A stretch of 64,000 bases of DNA. It comes from Nothopassalora personata (lineage: Eukaryota; Ascomycota; Dothideomycetes; Mycosphaerellales; Mycosphaerellaceae). A program made the translations under genes and the position numbers. Under the pieces are notes generated by a model. That model was not told where the DNA came from and did no database searches. It saw nothing but the letters and a program-made list of their open reading frames with translations. The stretch lies in NCBI GenBank assembly GCA_033816765.1, contig CM066295.1, positions 248,001 to 312,000 of the forward strand, in the 5' to 3' direction. Of the stretch, positions 24,986 to 33,907 are shown piece by piece; position 1 is the first letter of the stretch, and each line of letters begins with the position of its first letter.

Positions 24986-27900
24986 CGTGCTTTAAGAAAA
25001 GTCGCGCCGCGTTCTGCGCTGTCATCGCGCCGATGGGTATCAGTTCCACTTCCTTAGTGAGTCTGTCGGTGACTGTCATAACATTGGCGTAAGTCATGCC
25101 GTCGAGTTCGCTTGGTAGCAGGTCAACCACAAAGTCAACTGCGATGTGTTGCCAAGGTCGTTCTGGCACCGAAAGTGGGTGCAGTAATCCAGGTGGCTGG
25201 GTATGCACAGATTTCGTCGTGCGGCACCTGCGGCAATTCGCGTTGTATCTGCGCACAGATCTAGCCAAACCAGGCCAGTAGAATTCACGTGCAACGAGCT
25301 CGTAGGTGCGGGCTCTGCCTGGGTGACCGGCCGCTGGGGTGTCATGGTTCATCTTGACTATCCGAGTGCGGAGCTTCTGGTCCTCTGGCACCCATAGACT
25401 CCAGTCATTATACTGGTTACGGACGTACAGCAGGTCCCCTTCGACCTTGCAGTGTACTGGATGCACCTTCGCTTTCTGAAGGAGTGCTGGGGTCTCGCCC
25501 TTCTGCAGGGCTCTGATAGCTGACTTCAGGTCTGCATCCGCGGCATAAGCCATTGTCATTCTGTACTCGAGTTCGGCTTCCTGTTCCGTCTCGGATGCTG
25601 TCTGCGTCTGCGTGGACGGTATGAATTCGGTGGCCTCCGGGTTCAGGGCTTCCTCAATTGGTGCGGTAGGTGTGTTCTCAACAGGTGCAACATCCTCAGC
25701 CGCATCTTCGACAGTTGCGCGCATCGAGTCGATCTTAAGAAATCGCTCAGGCGGCAGCAACGTCTGATGCTGATGCTGATTTCGCGGATCGTCCACCCCC
25801 TGCGGAAGGTCCTGGCTGCGTCTCGTGAGGCTGTCAGGCTTTGTGCCTTGGACACCTGGTCGATAGACAATACGGAAGTTGAACTGGGACAGGAATTCGG
25901 CCCAACGTGCCTGGCGCCGATTCAGCTGCTTAGTGGTCATAAAGTACTCCAAGTTCTTGTGATCCGTGAACACCTTCACGGGTTCGATGGTGTCATCATC
26001 CGCCTCGCAGGCCAACTCCGGGCGCCATTCCTCGAAGGCCTTAATAATCGCTAGAAGCTCCTTGTCATAAATCTCATAGTTGCATTCCTGCGGGCTCAGC
26101 TTCTTTGAATAGAATGCTACAGGGTGAAGCACGCCTTCCTCGTCGTACTGAGAAAGCACTCCGGCGTTCACGAAATCTGATGAGTCCGTTTCGACTACTG
26201 TTTGCCTACCGGGCACATAGTGTGCGAGCATACCGGCTTTGCTGAATGCTGCCTTCAGAGCGTCAAATGCTGCTTGGCATGCTGGTGTCCAGTCAACCCT
26301 GCGATTCTTGTGATTACTAGGTCCATTTGACTTGGTCAATTCGGTCAGCGGCGCTGCGAGGCGTGAGAAGGCCTCGATGAACCGTCTGTAAAAGTTGGCG
26401 AATCCGAGGAACGCCTGCACATCCTTGAGGTTGGAAGGTGCTTCCCATGACTGGATACATTCAAGCTTCTCTGGGTCCATTTCGATGCCATCTGGGGTGA
26501 TAATAAGTCCCAGGTACTTAACTCGCTGCTGGTGGAACTCGCACTTGTCGATGTCGACCGTCAGTCCGGCATCCCTCAATTTTGCTAGTACCTTGCGCAC
26601 ATGTTCGATGTGCTCCTCCAGTGTGTCGCTAAAAATTAAAACGTCGTCCAGGTACGCGGAGACGAAGTCATCCAGGTGTTCTTGTAACACGCTGTTAATG
26701 TATGACTGAAACGACGCAGGGCCATTGCATAGGCCGAATGGTAACACAAGACATTCGTACACCCCATATCGTGTAGCGAATGCTGTAAGCCATTCGTGCC
26801 CTTCTGCAATGCGAAGCTTGTTGAAGGCTGCGACGATGTCCAGCTTCGTGAAGTACCTCTTGCCGTGCATGCGGTTCAGTGTCTCTTGGATTAGCGGTAT
26901 AGGGTACCTGTTCTTGATAGTGATCGCATTGAGTCCTCGGTAGTCGATGCACACGCGCAGTCCACCGCCTGGCTTTCTGACTACCAGTACTGGTGCCGGC
27001 GATTGGCTCGTCTTCTGTCCTGCTGGCCGGACTTTGCCTTGTTGCTCCTGTTCGGTGACCCACTTCTTGACTGCTTCATTCTCCTGAGGCGCCAGTCCGT
27101 AGGGCTTACGGTATGGCGGTTCTTGGGGCCCATCAGGCTTGATGTGAATTTCGTGGTCGATTCCAGGTCTGTGAGGAGGAAGTCCTTCATGGTCTTTCGC
27201 TGAGAATGCATCTACGAGATCATGGTATTCTGGTGGGAGCTTCTCCTTCGGGTTATGGTTGAACTCCTTGTTCAGGAACTGATCCAAGTCATCAGCTGCC
27301 ATTGCGCTCAGCTTGATCTCACCATCGCCTTCTTCGTCCTCTTTGCCGGTAGATAGTATGTAGAAACATTCAGCGCCAGGTCGGTGCGCGTACATCTCGA
27401 AGGCGCGCTGCGTGACGCCTATACACTCGACTTCCTCATCATCGTCGTACAGGCCCATCGAGGATAGGTTCAGTTCTGCTTCTGCCCCTCCTGCCGTGAA
27501 GCTGCGATCATCGGTGAAGGGCTCTGGTCCATATTTCATTGCTTCCTTACGTTGTCGGTGTCGATGGTTCAGGGACTGGACTGTTGTCGATGTCTTGTTC
27601 TTAAGACAGTGACCAAAGCAGTAGTCTGATCTGAGTGCCACTTCACCGGTCTCCCAGAAGATGTTTGGGTTGTGCGTGCTCAGCCACGGCAGGCCCAGGA
27701 CGATGTCGTATTCGAGGTCGGTTATGTAGCATAGCATTTGCTCGTGATGACCGTCGATATCAACATCGACGAGGGCTACGTGCGTGATGCGACGTGCAGC
27801 AGCCTTACCATCCCCAAGGGTCAGGTTCTTGTTGCGCACAAGGGGTATCAAGGGTATTCTGTGTTTGCGTGTGAACTTCCAGTCGAGAAAGAGAGAGGTG

Positions 27901-28115
27901 GAAGCAGAGTCTACAAGGCCTCGTGCCTTCCCATGCTGTATCATTACTGGGAGTACTATGTGAGGGTGTACATCTGGTTGCTGCGGCTCCAATGCGCAGG
28001 CCGATATCTTCAGCTCCTCACCATAGTCTGTATCCGTGTCTTGCTCTTGCACTCTGTGTCTCTCAATCTCATGCTCTTTCTGTCCTTGGTTGTTCGGTTG
28101 ACCACTGTCTGCCAC
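24945..28115 (-). CDS. Pol: protease, reverse transcriptase, RNase H, integrase N-part
   Basis: About 1,056 residues, open from a GTG codon just after the gag stop and probably reached by -1 frameshift. In order: an aspartic protease with active site L-V-D-S-A-S-T (around residue 65-72), where most relatives have D-S/T-G; reverse transcriptase with Y-L-D-D around residue 490; RNase H beginning V-E-T-D-S-S-D around 645; an integrase zinc-binding region (H-P-G-R-A-R-T-Y, then C-R-R-C) near 940-980; and the first catalytic Asp of the integrase core (A-V-D-F). The frame is lost within the core by a one-base indel near 24985 and ends in out-of-frame residues. The second frame (23312-24985) continues the integrase. 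Confidence 0.9.
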   Translation of the reverse strand: MADSGQPNNQGQKEHEIERHRVQEQDTDTDYGEELKISACALEPQQPDVHPHIVLPVMIQHGKARGLVDSASTSLFLDWKFTRKHRIPLIPLVRNKNLTLGDGKAAARRITHVALVDVDIDGHHEQMLCYITDLEYDIVLGLPWLSTHNPNIFWETGEVALRSDYCFGHCLKNKTSTTVQSLNHRHRQRKEAMKYGPEPFTDDRSFTAGGAEAELNLSSMGLYDDDEEVECIGVTQRAFEMYAHRPGAECFYILSTGKEDEEGDGEIKLSAMAADDLDQFLNKEFNHNPKEKLPPEYHDLVDAFSAKDHEGLPPHRPGIDHEIHIKPDGPQEPPYRKPYGLAPQENEAVKKWVTEQEQQGKVRPAGQKTSQSPAPVLVVRKPGGGLRVCIDYRGLNAITIKNRYPIPLIQETLNRMHGKRYFTKLDIVAAFNKLRIAEGHEWLTAFATRYGVYECLVLPFGLCNGPASFQSYINSVLQEHLDDFVSAYLDDVLIFSDTLEEHIEHVRKVLAKLRDAGLTVDIDKCEFHQQRVKYLGLIITPDGIEMDPEKLECIQSWEAPSNLKDVQAFLGFANFYRRFIEAFSRLAAPLTELTKSNGPSNHKNRRVDWTPACQAAFDALKAAFSKAGMLAHYVPGRQTVVETDSSDFVNAGVLSQYDEEGVLHPVAFYSKKLSPQECNYEIYDKELLAIIKAFEEWRPELACEADDDTIEPVKVFTDHKNLEYFMTTKQLNRRQARWAEFLSQFNFRIVYRPGVQGTKPDSLTRRSQDLPQGVDDPRNQHQHQTLLPPERFLKIDSMRATVEDAAEDVAPVENTPTAPIEEALNPEATEFIPSTQTQTASETEQEAELEYRMTMAYAADADLKSAIRALQKGETPALLQKAKVHPVHCKVEGDLLYVRNQYNDWSLWVPEDQKLRTRIVKMNHDTPAAGHPGRARTYELVAREFYWPGLARSVRRYNANCRRCRTTKSVHTQPPGLLHPLSVPERPWQHIAVDFVVDLLPSELDGMTYANVMTVTDRLTKEVELIPIGAMTAQNAARLFLKHVVHPAWPPRNHHV

Positions 28116-28117
28116 GC

Positions 28118-30151
28118 TTAGGCAGTGGCCTCGCCATTTCCCTGCCCGGCGGCCAGGGAACTGAGGTTGGTGTTGCCTCCGTTGTTGTTACGCGGGCGCG
28201 GTGGGCGATAGTCGCCGTCGTAGCCATACATCGGGCACTCGGTATTGCTGGATAAGTGGGGTCCGGTGCGGCATCGGTAGCACTTGCCCTGCTTCTTCAA
28301 TTCCTCGCGACCCTCATAGTTGAGCGGTGGGAGGTCCCGAAGGTGAGCTGGCAAGTCTTCCTTCTTCTTGGTGCCTACGTACTGTGGTGGGCGCTGAACG
28401 ACGGCGCCGGCAGCACCAGCGGCTGCAGCTGCAGCTGTGTTGCCCTGGTTCTGGTTGCCGTTGCCGTTGCCGTTCTGGTTGCCTCCTCCATTGCCGCGTG
28501 GGCGGTTGTTGTTCTCTTGAGGGTACAGCTGCTCGGTCTCGTAGAACTGCTCGTCCAGTGCAGTGCACTCTTCGATCACGTCCTGCATGCTGTTCAGACG
28601 TCGGTCCACCTCGCGGTCTCCGAAGGTCTTGATGTAGTAGCGCTTGTTGAGGCGTGTGCGGAACAGCATCAACTCGGTCTCGTCACTCCAGTCAACCCAT
28701 GCCCTCAGCTTGGAATAGCGTGCGAAGAATGGGACGAAGTTCTCCTTCTGAGCCTGTTTGCAGGTAGTGATGTCCACTGCAGCCTTGGTGGCCTCGTTGC
28801 GGACGCCGTACTGTCGAGTCATCCAGTCCAACAGTTCTTCGCCAGTCATGAACTCGTTGAAAGCCTGGTGCCCGGGGATGGGGATGCGAGGCTTCACAGT
28901 CTTCTGCACCTCACCGTCCGTCCATCCATACAGGAAGCGTAGGGCGTCCTGTTCAGTGCGGAACGTCGCGACTGTCAACTTCAGCAGGATGCTTGTGTAC
29001 CAGCTGTCATAAGTCGGGTCGTCATCGTTCTTGAACTTCTTTGGGTCAGGCACACCCTTGCCGATCTTCATGCTGCGGTCGAGGGTGGGGTCGATGTTGA
29101 TGAGACGCTCCGGCAGGTCCACGAGAGGTGTCTGCTGCGTGCGGTTGCTGCGACCACCGCCGGACCGCTGCGTGCCTTGTGTGCCTTGGCGCTCATCACG
29201 ACGTGGTCGGTCATGGTCACGACCACGGCGATCCCTGTCCTTGTCTCCATTGCCATCGTCATCATCGTCTCCTCCGCCACCTCCTCCTGCTGCCGCCTCA
29301 CGGTACCGACGCTGGAGCACCTCGAGTGAGGTCTCGCGGGGTGGTGGTGATCGTGGGCGTGAGCGTGGGCGCGAGCGCGAACGACGTCCTCGTGCCTGGT
29401 CCTCTGCTGCTTGCAGACGGACCTTCAGGTCATCAACCTCAGCTTGTAATGCCTGGCTCTTCTTCTTCTCCGAGTCGGTGATATCGGCGAACTGCTGACA
29501 TAGCTCGTTCGCATCCTTGTACTTCTTCTCGACAGCCTTGAGTTTGAGGGTGTCGGCGTTCTTATTCTTAAGGTCCTGGGCCATCTTCGCGAGGGCGGTC
29601 TGTTCGGTCTTGAGCATCCCGTGGATGCGATCGTACTCGGCATACAGCGTACGGTACTGCTTGTTCTGAAGTGCATTGGCGCGTTGCATCACATCGAGTT
29701 GTTGGCTAGATATGATGGCAGTGTTGAATCCTCGTAGCACGAAATCGTGGACGGTCTTCGGGTGTTCCTTGGTCAGTGTGGCCAGGTCTTCGGCGGTGAT
29801 GTTCTGGAAGTCGGCGGCAGCGATGTGTTCGGCTTCGTCGTGTGAAATGAAGACTGGTGTGTCCTCCTCTTCTCCCACCCTGGGCTCGAAGAGTTCTGTG
29901 AAATCAAGCTCACCGTTCTGCTCCCTGTCTTGTGCTTTGTTCCATGCCTTGTCCAGCTCTTGCTGAAGCGCGACACCGGTGTCAACTGTGACTCGCCGAG
30001 TGTCGTCTCCTTGTGTCTGACTGTCGAAACTGGAGAGGTCGGGGAAAAGAGAGGTGCGCTTGCCTTGTGTCTGTGACTGCTGGGAAGTCATGTTGTTTCC
30101 TTCAACGCGGCCTGTTGCTGAGGCCTTTGGTGCGTTGGTTTCCTTGGGCAT
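28118..30151 (-). CDS. Gag polyprotein of the chromovirus
   Basis: 677 residues, intact. The N-terminal third is hydrophilic, with a likely coiled coil around residues 155-255. A strongly basic R-S-R-S-R-P stretch and a G/D-rich linker follow (about 255-330). The capsid-like region spans about 345-540. A Q/N/G-rich linker leads to a C-terminal knuckle C-Y-R-C-R-T-G-P-H-L-S-S-N-T-E-C. This has CX2CX4HX6C spacing, two residues longer than the usual CX2CX4HX4C. Gag forms the virus-like particle and packages the RNA. The stop lies directly before the pol frame, which is in the -1 frame and open upstream of the gag stop, so -1 frameshifting is a likely way to make Gag-Pol. Many antisense frames on the plus strand here are shadows. 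Confidence 0.9.
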   Translation of the reverse strand: MPKETNAPKASATGRVEGNNMTSQQSQTQGKRTSLFPDLSSFDSQTQGDDTRRVTVDTGVALQQELDKAWNKAQDREQNGELDFTELFEPRVGEEEDTPVFISHDEAEHIAAADFQNITAEDLATLTKEHPKTVHDFVLRGFNTAIISSQQLDVMQRANALQNKQYRTLYAEYDRIHGMLKTEQTALAKMAQDLKNKNADTLKLKAVEKKYKDANELCQQFADITDSEKKKSQALQAEVDDLKVRLQAAEDQARGRRSRSRPRSRPRSPPPRETSLEVLQRRYREAAAGGGGGGDDDDDGNGDKDRDRRGRDHDRPRRDERQGTQGTQRSGGGRSNRTQQTPLVDLPERLINIDPTLDRSMKIGKGVPDPKKFKNDDDPTYDSWYTSILLKLTVATFRTEQDALRFLYGWTDGEVQKTVKPRIPIPGHQAFNEFMTGEELLDWMTRQYGVRNEATKAAVDITTCKQAQKENFVPFFARYSKLRAWVDWSDETELMLFRTRLNKRYYIKTFGDREVDRRLNSMQDVIEECTALDEQFYETEQLYPQENNNRPRGNGGGNQNGNGNGNQNQGNTAAAAAAGAAGAVVQRPPQYVGTKKKEDLPAHLRDLPPLNYEGREELKKQGKCYRCRTGPHLSSNTECPMYGYDGDYRPPRPRNNNGGNTNLSSLAAGQGNGEATA

Positions 30152-30308
30152 CTGTTGCTTAGTGCCTTACCGTGTTCCGTGTTCTGAATCCGTTTGCCTC
30201 TGTTGCGATGTTGCGAGTCGCGAGTTCTGTATCTACGCCGTGCGCGGTTCTGTGAGTCTGTTCCTGTTGTTACGCGTCCCTTACCTGGATCCGCGATCTG
30301 GGTAGGGA

Positions 30309-30320
30309 GGTAGAACAAAC
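30309..30320 (-). promoter_or_regulatory. Putative self-primer binding site
   Basis: On the minus strand the sequence just inside the 5' LTR is GT followed by TTGTTCTAC. It has no TGG start typical of tRNA-primed elements. Nine bases pair perfectly with GTAGAACAA inside the LTR. This fits the Tf1/sushi self-priming mechanism, where the 5' end of the RNA folds back to prime minus-strand synthesis. Confidence 0.6.
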
Positions 30321-30504
30321 TGTAAGGGCGCGCGTACCATAGGGTCCGAATGAGATAGTTGTTGTTCTACGAAGCTACGAAAGAGGAGCGCGAGGCGCGG
30401 CGGATAGATAAAGCATCGCCAAGCCGCGCTAACCCGATGCGGAAGGTCCGAGGTTCCGCCGGGACGACGCATCGTCAGTGAAGGGTCGCGGGCTGCCCGT
30501 GACA
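30321..30504 (-). repeat. 5' LTR of the chromovirus
   Basis: 184 bp. It contains GTAGAACAA (minus strand, 30370-30362), complementary to the putative primer binding site, which suggests that the transcript starts near 30370. That would give a U3 of about 134 nt and R plus U5 of about 50 nt. Confidence 0.95.
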
Positions 30505-30720
30505 TAAATAGTAGAATCGATACTAAAATAAGGTATATAGACGTCTAATAATACTAGCTTAGGGAATAGTACTAAGTAGGACGCCTTAAAATTAGCTAGA
30601 TAGAGATATAGGAGATAGCTATAGACGGTTTAACTAAGGTCCTAAGTCCTTAATAGTACTAGCAGTTTTTAAATTACCTTAATCTAGGGGATTAGTAAAT
30701 AGGTATACCCTAGCCTTAAT
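30505..30720 (+). mobile_element. Ty1/copia retrotransposon, 3' end of RNase H
   Basis: Resumes the copia frame interrupted at 23203. Joining 23203 to 30510 restores residues A-L-N-S-R-I-D-T-K-I-R-Y-I-D-V, followed by D-G-L-T-K, the typical end of copia RNase H. A purine-rich AGCTAGGGGG near 30715-30728 may be its polypurine tract. RIPed like the 5' part. Confidence 0.75.
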
Positions 30721-31985
30721 AGCTAGGGGGTGCTATTCTTACTTTACTTCTAAAATAAACACTTATAATTTATTCTATTAGGGACAAAGGACACCTTACC
30801 CGTACAATTAGAGAGAACTAGAGGACTTTTAAGAATAAGATAAGACCTATAACTTGTAACAAAGCTTACTTAACGGTTATACGTACTTATAACGTAATAA
30901 CCTTATATACTTAGCGTAAATATAGCCTATATCTAACTTCTTAACCCTTCTAGTAACCCTCTTATTTATAATTCACTTTGTACTACTATTAGTCTCCTCT
31001 CTAGGTCGCATCCTTAGCTCATTTAATTACCCTTTAACTACTAATTATACTAGAAGGTAACGATATACCCTTAAAGCTAGGAAATAAACCTATAATAGGC
31101 CTTATTAATACTAAAAACCTTCTTAAGGGACTTAAGGACGATAAATCTTACACTAAGCTAAAGAGAGTTTACCTAAAGAAGAAGTATAGAGAAAAGAAGA
31201 TTCCTATAAAAGAGGTATTAGAGGAGAAGCTTAAAGCTTAGTATAAGGCGTATAAGGACTCTAAGTAGAAAGGCTAACTCCGAAACTACGGTTTTAGGTT
31301 ACTTAAGGCCCTCTCTAAAGGACGAAAGCCTCGTATCCCTAAATTTAACCTTAGAGAGAAGAATTAGAATTTCGAGCTTATCCTTAGCCTCGTAAAGTAA
31401 TTTTTAGGCATCTATACTAACCTTAGTAATAATTCTAAGGTATAGATTAGTAATTAGGCCCTAGATTAGTATAAGGAAAGCCTTCCCGATAATAAGGACT
31501 ATAAGGCTACATTTAATATTAATAACCTTACTAAGCTACTTTAGGGTATTTAAAAGGGTATAATTAAGTCTACTCTAAAGAAGGGAAAGGCCTCTAAAAA
31601 GAGAGACGTATTCTAAGACGACGAGACTAAAGAAGAAGAGACCTTAAAGAAGAAGATAAAGGGTACTAATAACAATTAGGAGGGACTTATTAAGGAAATT
31701 AAGGGTTATATAAAAAAGATTATAAAGGATAAAAAGGTCCTTAGCGCTAAGGTTACTCTACTTAGTTCCTATATAGAGTAAGGGGGTATATAAAGCGCTA
31801 GGATAATATATAGATAGTAGGTTTTAAGGGTAATATAACCTAATTAAGTGTTATAATTACTTACTTTTAGGAAATAAGATTAGGTACCTAAATTATAGGG
31901 ATTAAGGGCTTCTTATTAAAAGAAGACTTGTATAAGTACCTTAAGGGTACTACTACTTATAATAAATATAGTTTTTTATACCCTA
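30721..31985 (+). pseudogene. RIPed remnant encoding a lysine-rich protein, unclassified
   Basis: Between about 31080 and 31790 the plus strand reads as one frame with scattered stops where W or Q is expected (K-R-V-Y-L-K-K-K-Y-R-E-K-K-I, and later K-G-K-A-S-K-K-R-D-V-F). The product would be strongly basic, with a run of acidic residues in its last third. I do not recognise it; it could be a transposon protein or a RIPed host gene copy. The first 350 bp may hold the copia 3' LTR. Ordinary DNA begins at about 31985. Confidence 0.5.
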
Positions 31986-32980
31986 ATATCTAGACTTAAC
32001 ACCCTTATTCCAGACCTCCGTACCCGGTAATTTCACACTAGCTCTCTCATAGACATGGGGCGTGTAGATTTGGGCCTCTACTGGCTGCATTGGTACTAGC
32101 GTGCACAGGGGCATACAGGACGCCGCGTCTTGATGACAACACTGTTCGGCGTCGATCAGGATTACAGCAAATCGGCGAACCGCGACAGTGCGGCAGCTAA
32201 AATGGAGTATATAGCAGGGGTGGGTGGGGTGGAGAAGGCGTTGTGCACGCGAAGAACAGTACAGTACAGTACATACAGTACAGACAGTGCGAGCGAATGT
32301 TCGCTGCTGTACTCGAGAAGACGGCAACCCTATACACAAAGCGAGCGTCCGGTGCATAGGCAGTGGCCATTCGGAGCTTTTGTGGCGCGTGTGTAATCCA
32401 ATCCCTTGGTGCAGCCTTCCAGAACGTCTCCTGCAGCAGCTGTGGCTGTCGAATTCTGGCATTTCTTCCTGCCTCCTGCACTCCACTCCAGACGCGCGAT
32501 CAGATCCAGCCAGCCAGCAGCATCCCACCACGCCGCTGCCGCTTCCTTCCTTCGTGTGCCACTTCCATCCCAGGATTCAGACACGCTGTGTGCTATATAG
32601 TGCAACACACGGACACACACACACACCCCCCGCTGTGTTCCATTGTTCGTCGGATGTGATCGGCCGCTTCATCTGTCCCTTCGCCGATTCTGCACGGCCA
32701 AACGCAAGCGACACTAGCTAGCAGCGCCGCACCCTCCACTGGCCATCACTCTCCCTTGCCTCTCACCGCATAACCACCCCATAATACGCCGTCCGCCGTC
32801 CCCCATCCGCCGTCCGCCAGCCCTTCACGCCGCAGCATCCCTCACGCATCGAAACAGTCTCCGATCCAAAGCGCCGAAAGCATCGCCATCTGCCGACCGA
32901 ACTCTGCCGAGCCGTAGGGTAGAGTACTAGATTAGACATCGACCGACTTCACACCCTAGACATCTGTATCCAGCTCCGCC
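31986..32980 (+). promoter_or_regulatory. Upstream region of the Ras gene
   Basis: Non-RIPed, CT-rich 1-kb stretch with ACAGT-type short repeats (about 32256-32288), a CA microsatellite (about 32610-32628) and repeated CCGCCGTCC motifs just before the gene. Open frames on both strands overlap each other and show no domain. It is best read as promoter and 5' UTR. Confidence 0.5.
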
Positions 32981-33907
32981 ATGGCTTCCAAAGTGAGCTG
33001 TCCTGGCAATGCATCCATTGGCAGCACGCCAAGCTAACATGACCGCTCCAATAGTTTCTGCGGGAGTACAAGCTGGTCGTCGTAGGCGGTGGTGGTGTGG
33101 GAAAGAGTTGTCTGACCATACAGCTCATCCAAAGCCATTTCGTCGACGAATACGACCCCACGATCGAAGGTACGTCGCCCAGATGCCGTCTCTACACACA
33201 GACCAATGGCCACTGACGCGCTCCATCGCAGATTCATACCGCAAGCAGTGCGTCATCGACGACGAAGTCGCATTACTAGATGTCCTCGACACAGCCGGCC
33301 AGGAAGAGTACAGCGCCATGCGCGAGCAATACATGCGAACCGGCGAAGGTTTCCTCTTGGTCTACAGTATTACTTCAAGGCAGAGCTTCGAGGAGATCAT
33401 GACATTCCAGCAACAAATACTCAGAGTCAAGGACAAGGACTATTTCCCCATCATCGTTGTGGGAAACAAGTGCGATCTGGAGAACGAGCGACAAGTGAGC
33501 ACAGAAGGTGGGTTTACACTCTGCACAGCACCATGTTACGCGTGCGCGGACGGTGAGGATCTGCTATGGTCGCCACGTGGCTGGCACGCGCACTGTCGGA
33601 CACGTCCGCCTCGCATCACCTCATCATACACACAGCATGCGCGCATTGACAACAGAGGCTAATCCATATTACAGAGGGGCGAAATCTCGCACGACAATTC
33701 GGCTGCAAATTCATCGAGACGTCGGCCAAATCGCGCATCAACGTTGACAACGCTTTCTACGATATCGTACGCGAGATCCGGAAATACAATAAGGACATGT
33801 CAGGATATCCCGGTGGTGGTGGCAGCGGCAGTAAGCCAAAGGATGAGATGGGGTTTCAAGACCAGGAACAGGACGCTGGCTGCTGTGCTAAGTGCACCAT
33901 GATGTAA
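32981..33907 (+). CDS. RAS1: Ras small GTPase
   Basis: Four exons: 32981-32992, 33055-33169, 33232-33507 and 33675-33907, giving 211 residues. The protein starts [14 protein letters not shown]. The P-loop is G-G-G-G-V-G-K-S, switch I is Y-D-P-T-I-E-D-S-Y, switch II is D-T-A-G-Q-E-E-Y-S, then N-K-C-D and E-T-S-A-K for guanine binding. The C-terminus is C-C-A-K-C-T-M-M, with a CaaX box for farnesylation and cysteines for palmitoylation, so it acts at membranes. The sequence is of the RasA/Ras1 type of filamentous fungi, which links nutrient signals to cAMP/MAPK pathways, growth and development. All introns have GT/AG ends and keep the frame; the first comes after only four codons. It is the first gene beyond the transposon block. 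Confidence 0.96.

Larger units (their letters stand above)
23204..30504 (-). mobile_element. Full-length Ty3/gypsy chromovirus, not RIPed
   Basis: A 7,301-bp element on the minus strand with two 184-bp LTRs that differ at one site (C at 23223, T at 30340). LTR ends are TG...CA. The pentamer TAAAT flanks it on both sides (23199-23203 and 30505-30509). Inside are gag, a pol reading frame with protease, reverse transcriptase, RNase H and integrase, and a chromodomain at the C-terminus. Base composition is normal, in sharp contrast to the RIPed copia element in which it sits: the copia RNase H frame reads straight across the target site once this element is removed. Near-identical LTRs mean recent insertion. 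A frameshift in integrase makes this copy probably non-autonomous. Confidence 0.95.

Noticed and set aside
23741..30305. Many plus-strand open frames of 60-228 residues across the chromovirus (for example 28256-28942)
   Set aside because: They are antisense shadows of the gag and pol frames, with low-complexity products and no domains.
32224..32721. 165-residue plus-strand frame upstream of Ras, and a 182-residue minus-strand frame overlapping it
   Set aside because: Low complexity, mutually overlapping and without domain signals. The position fits promoter and 5' UTR.
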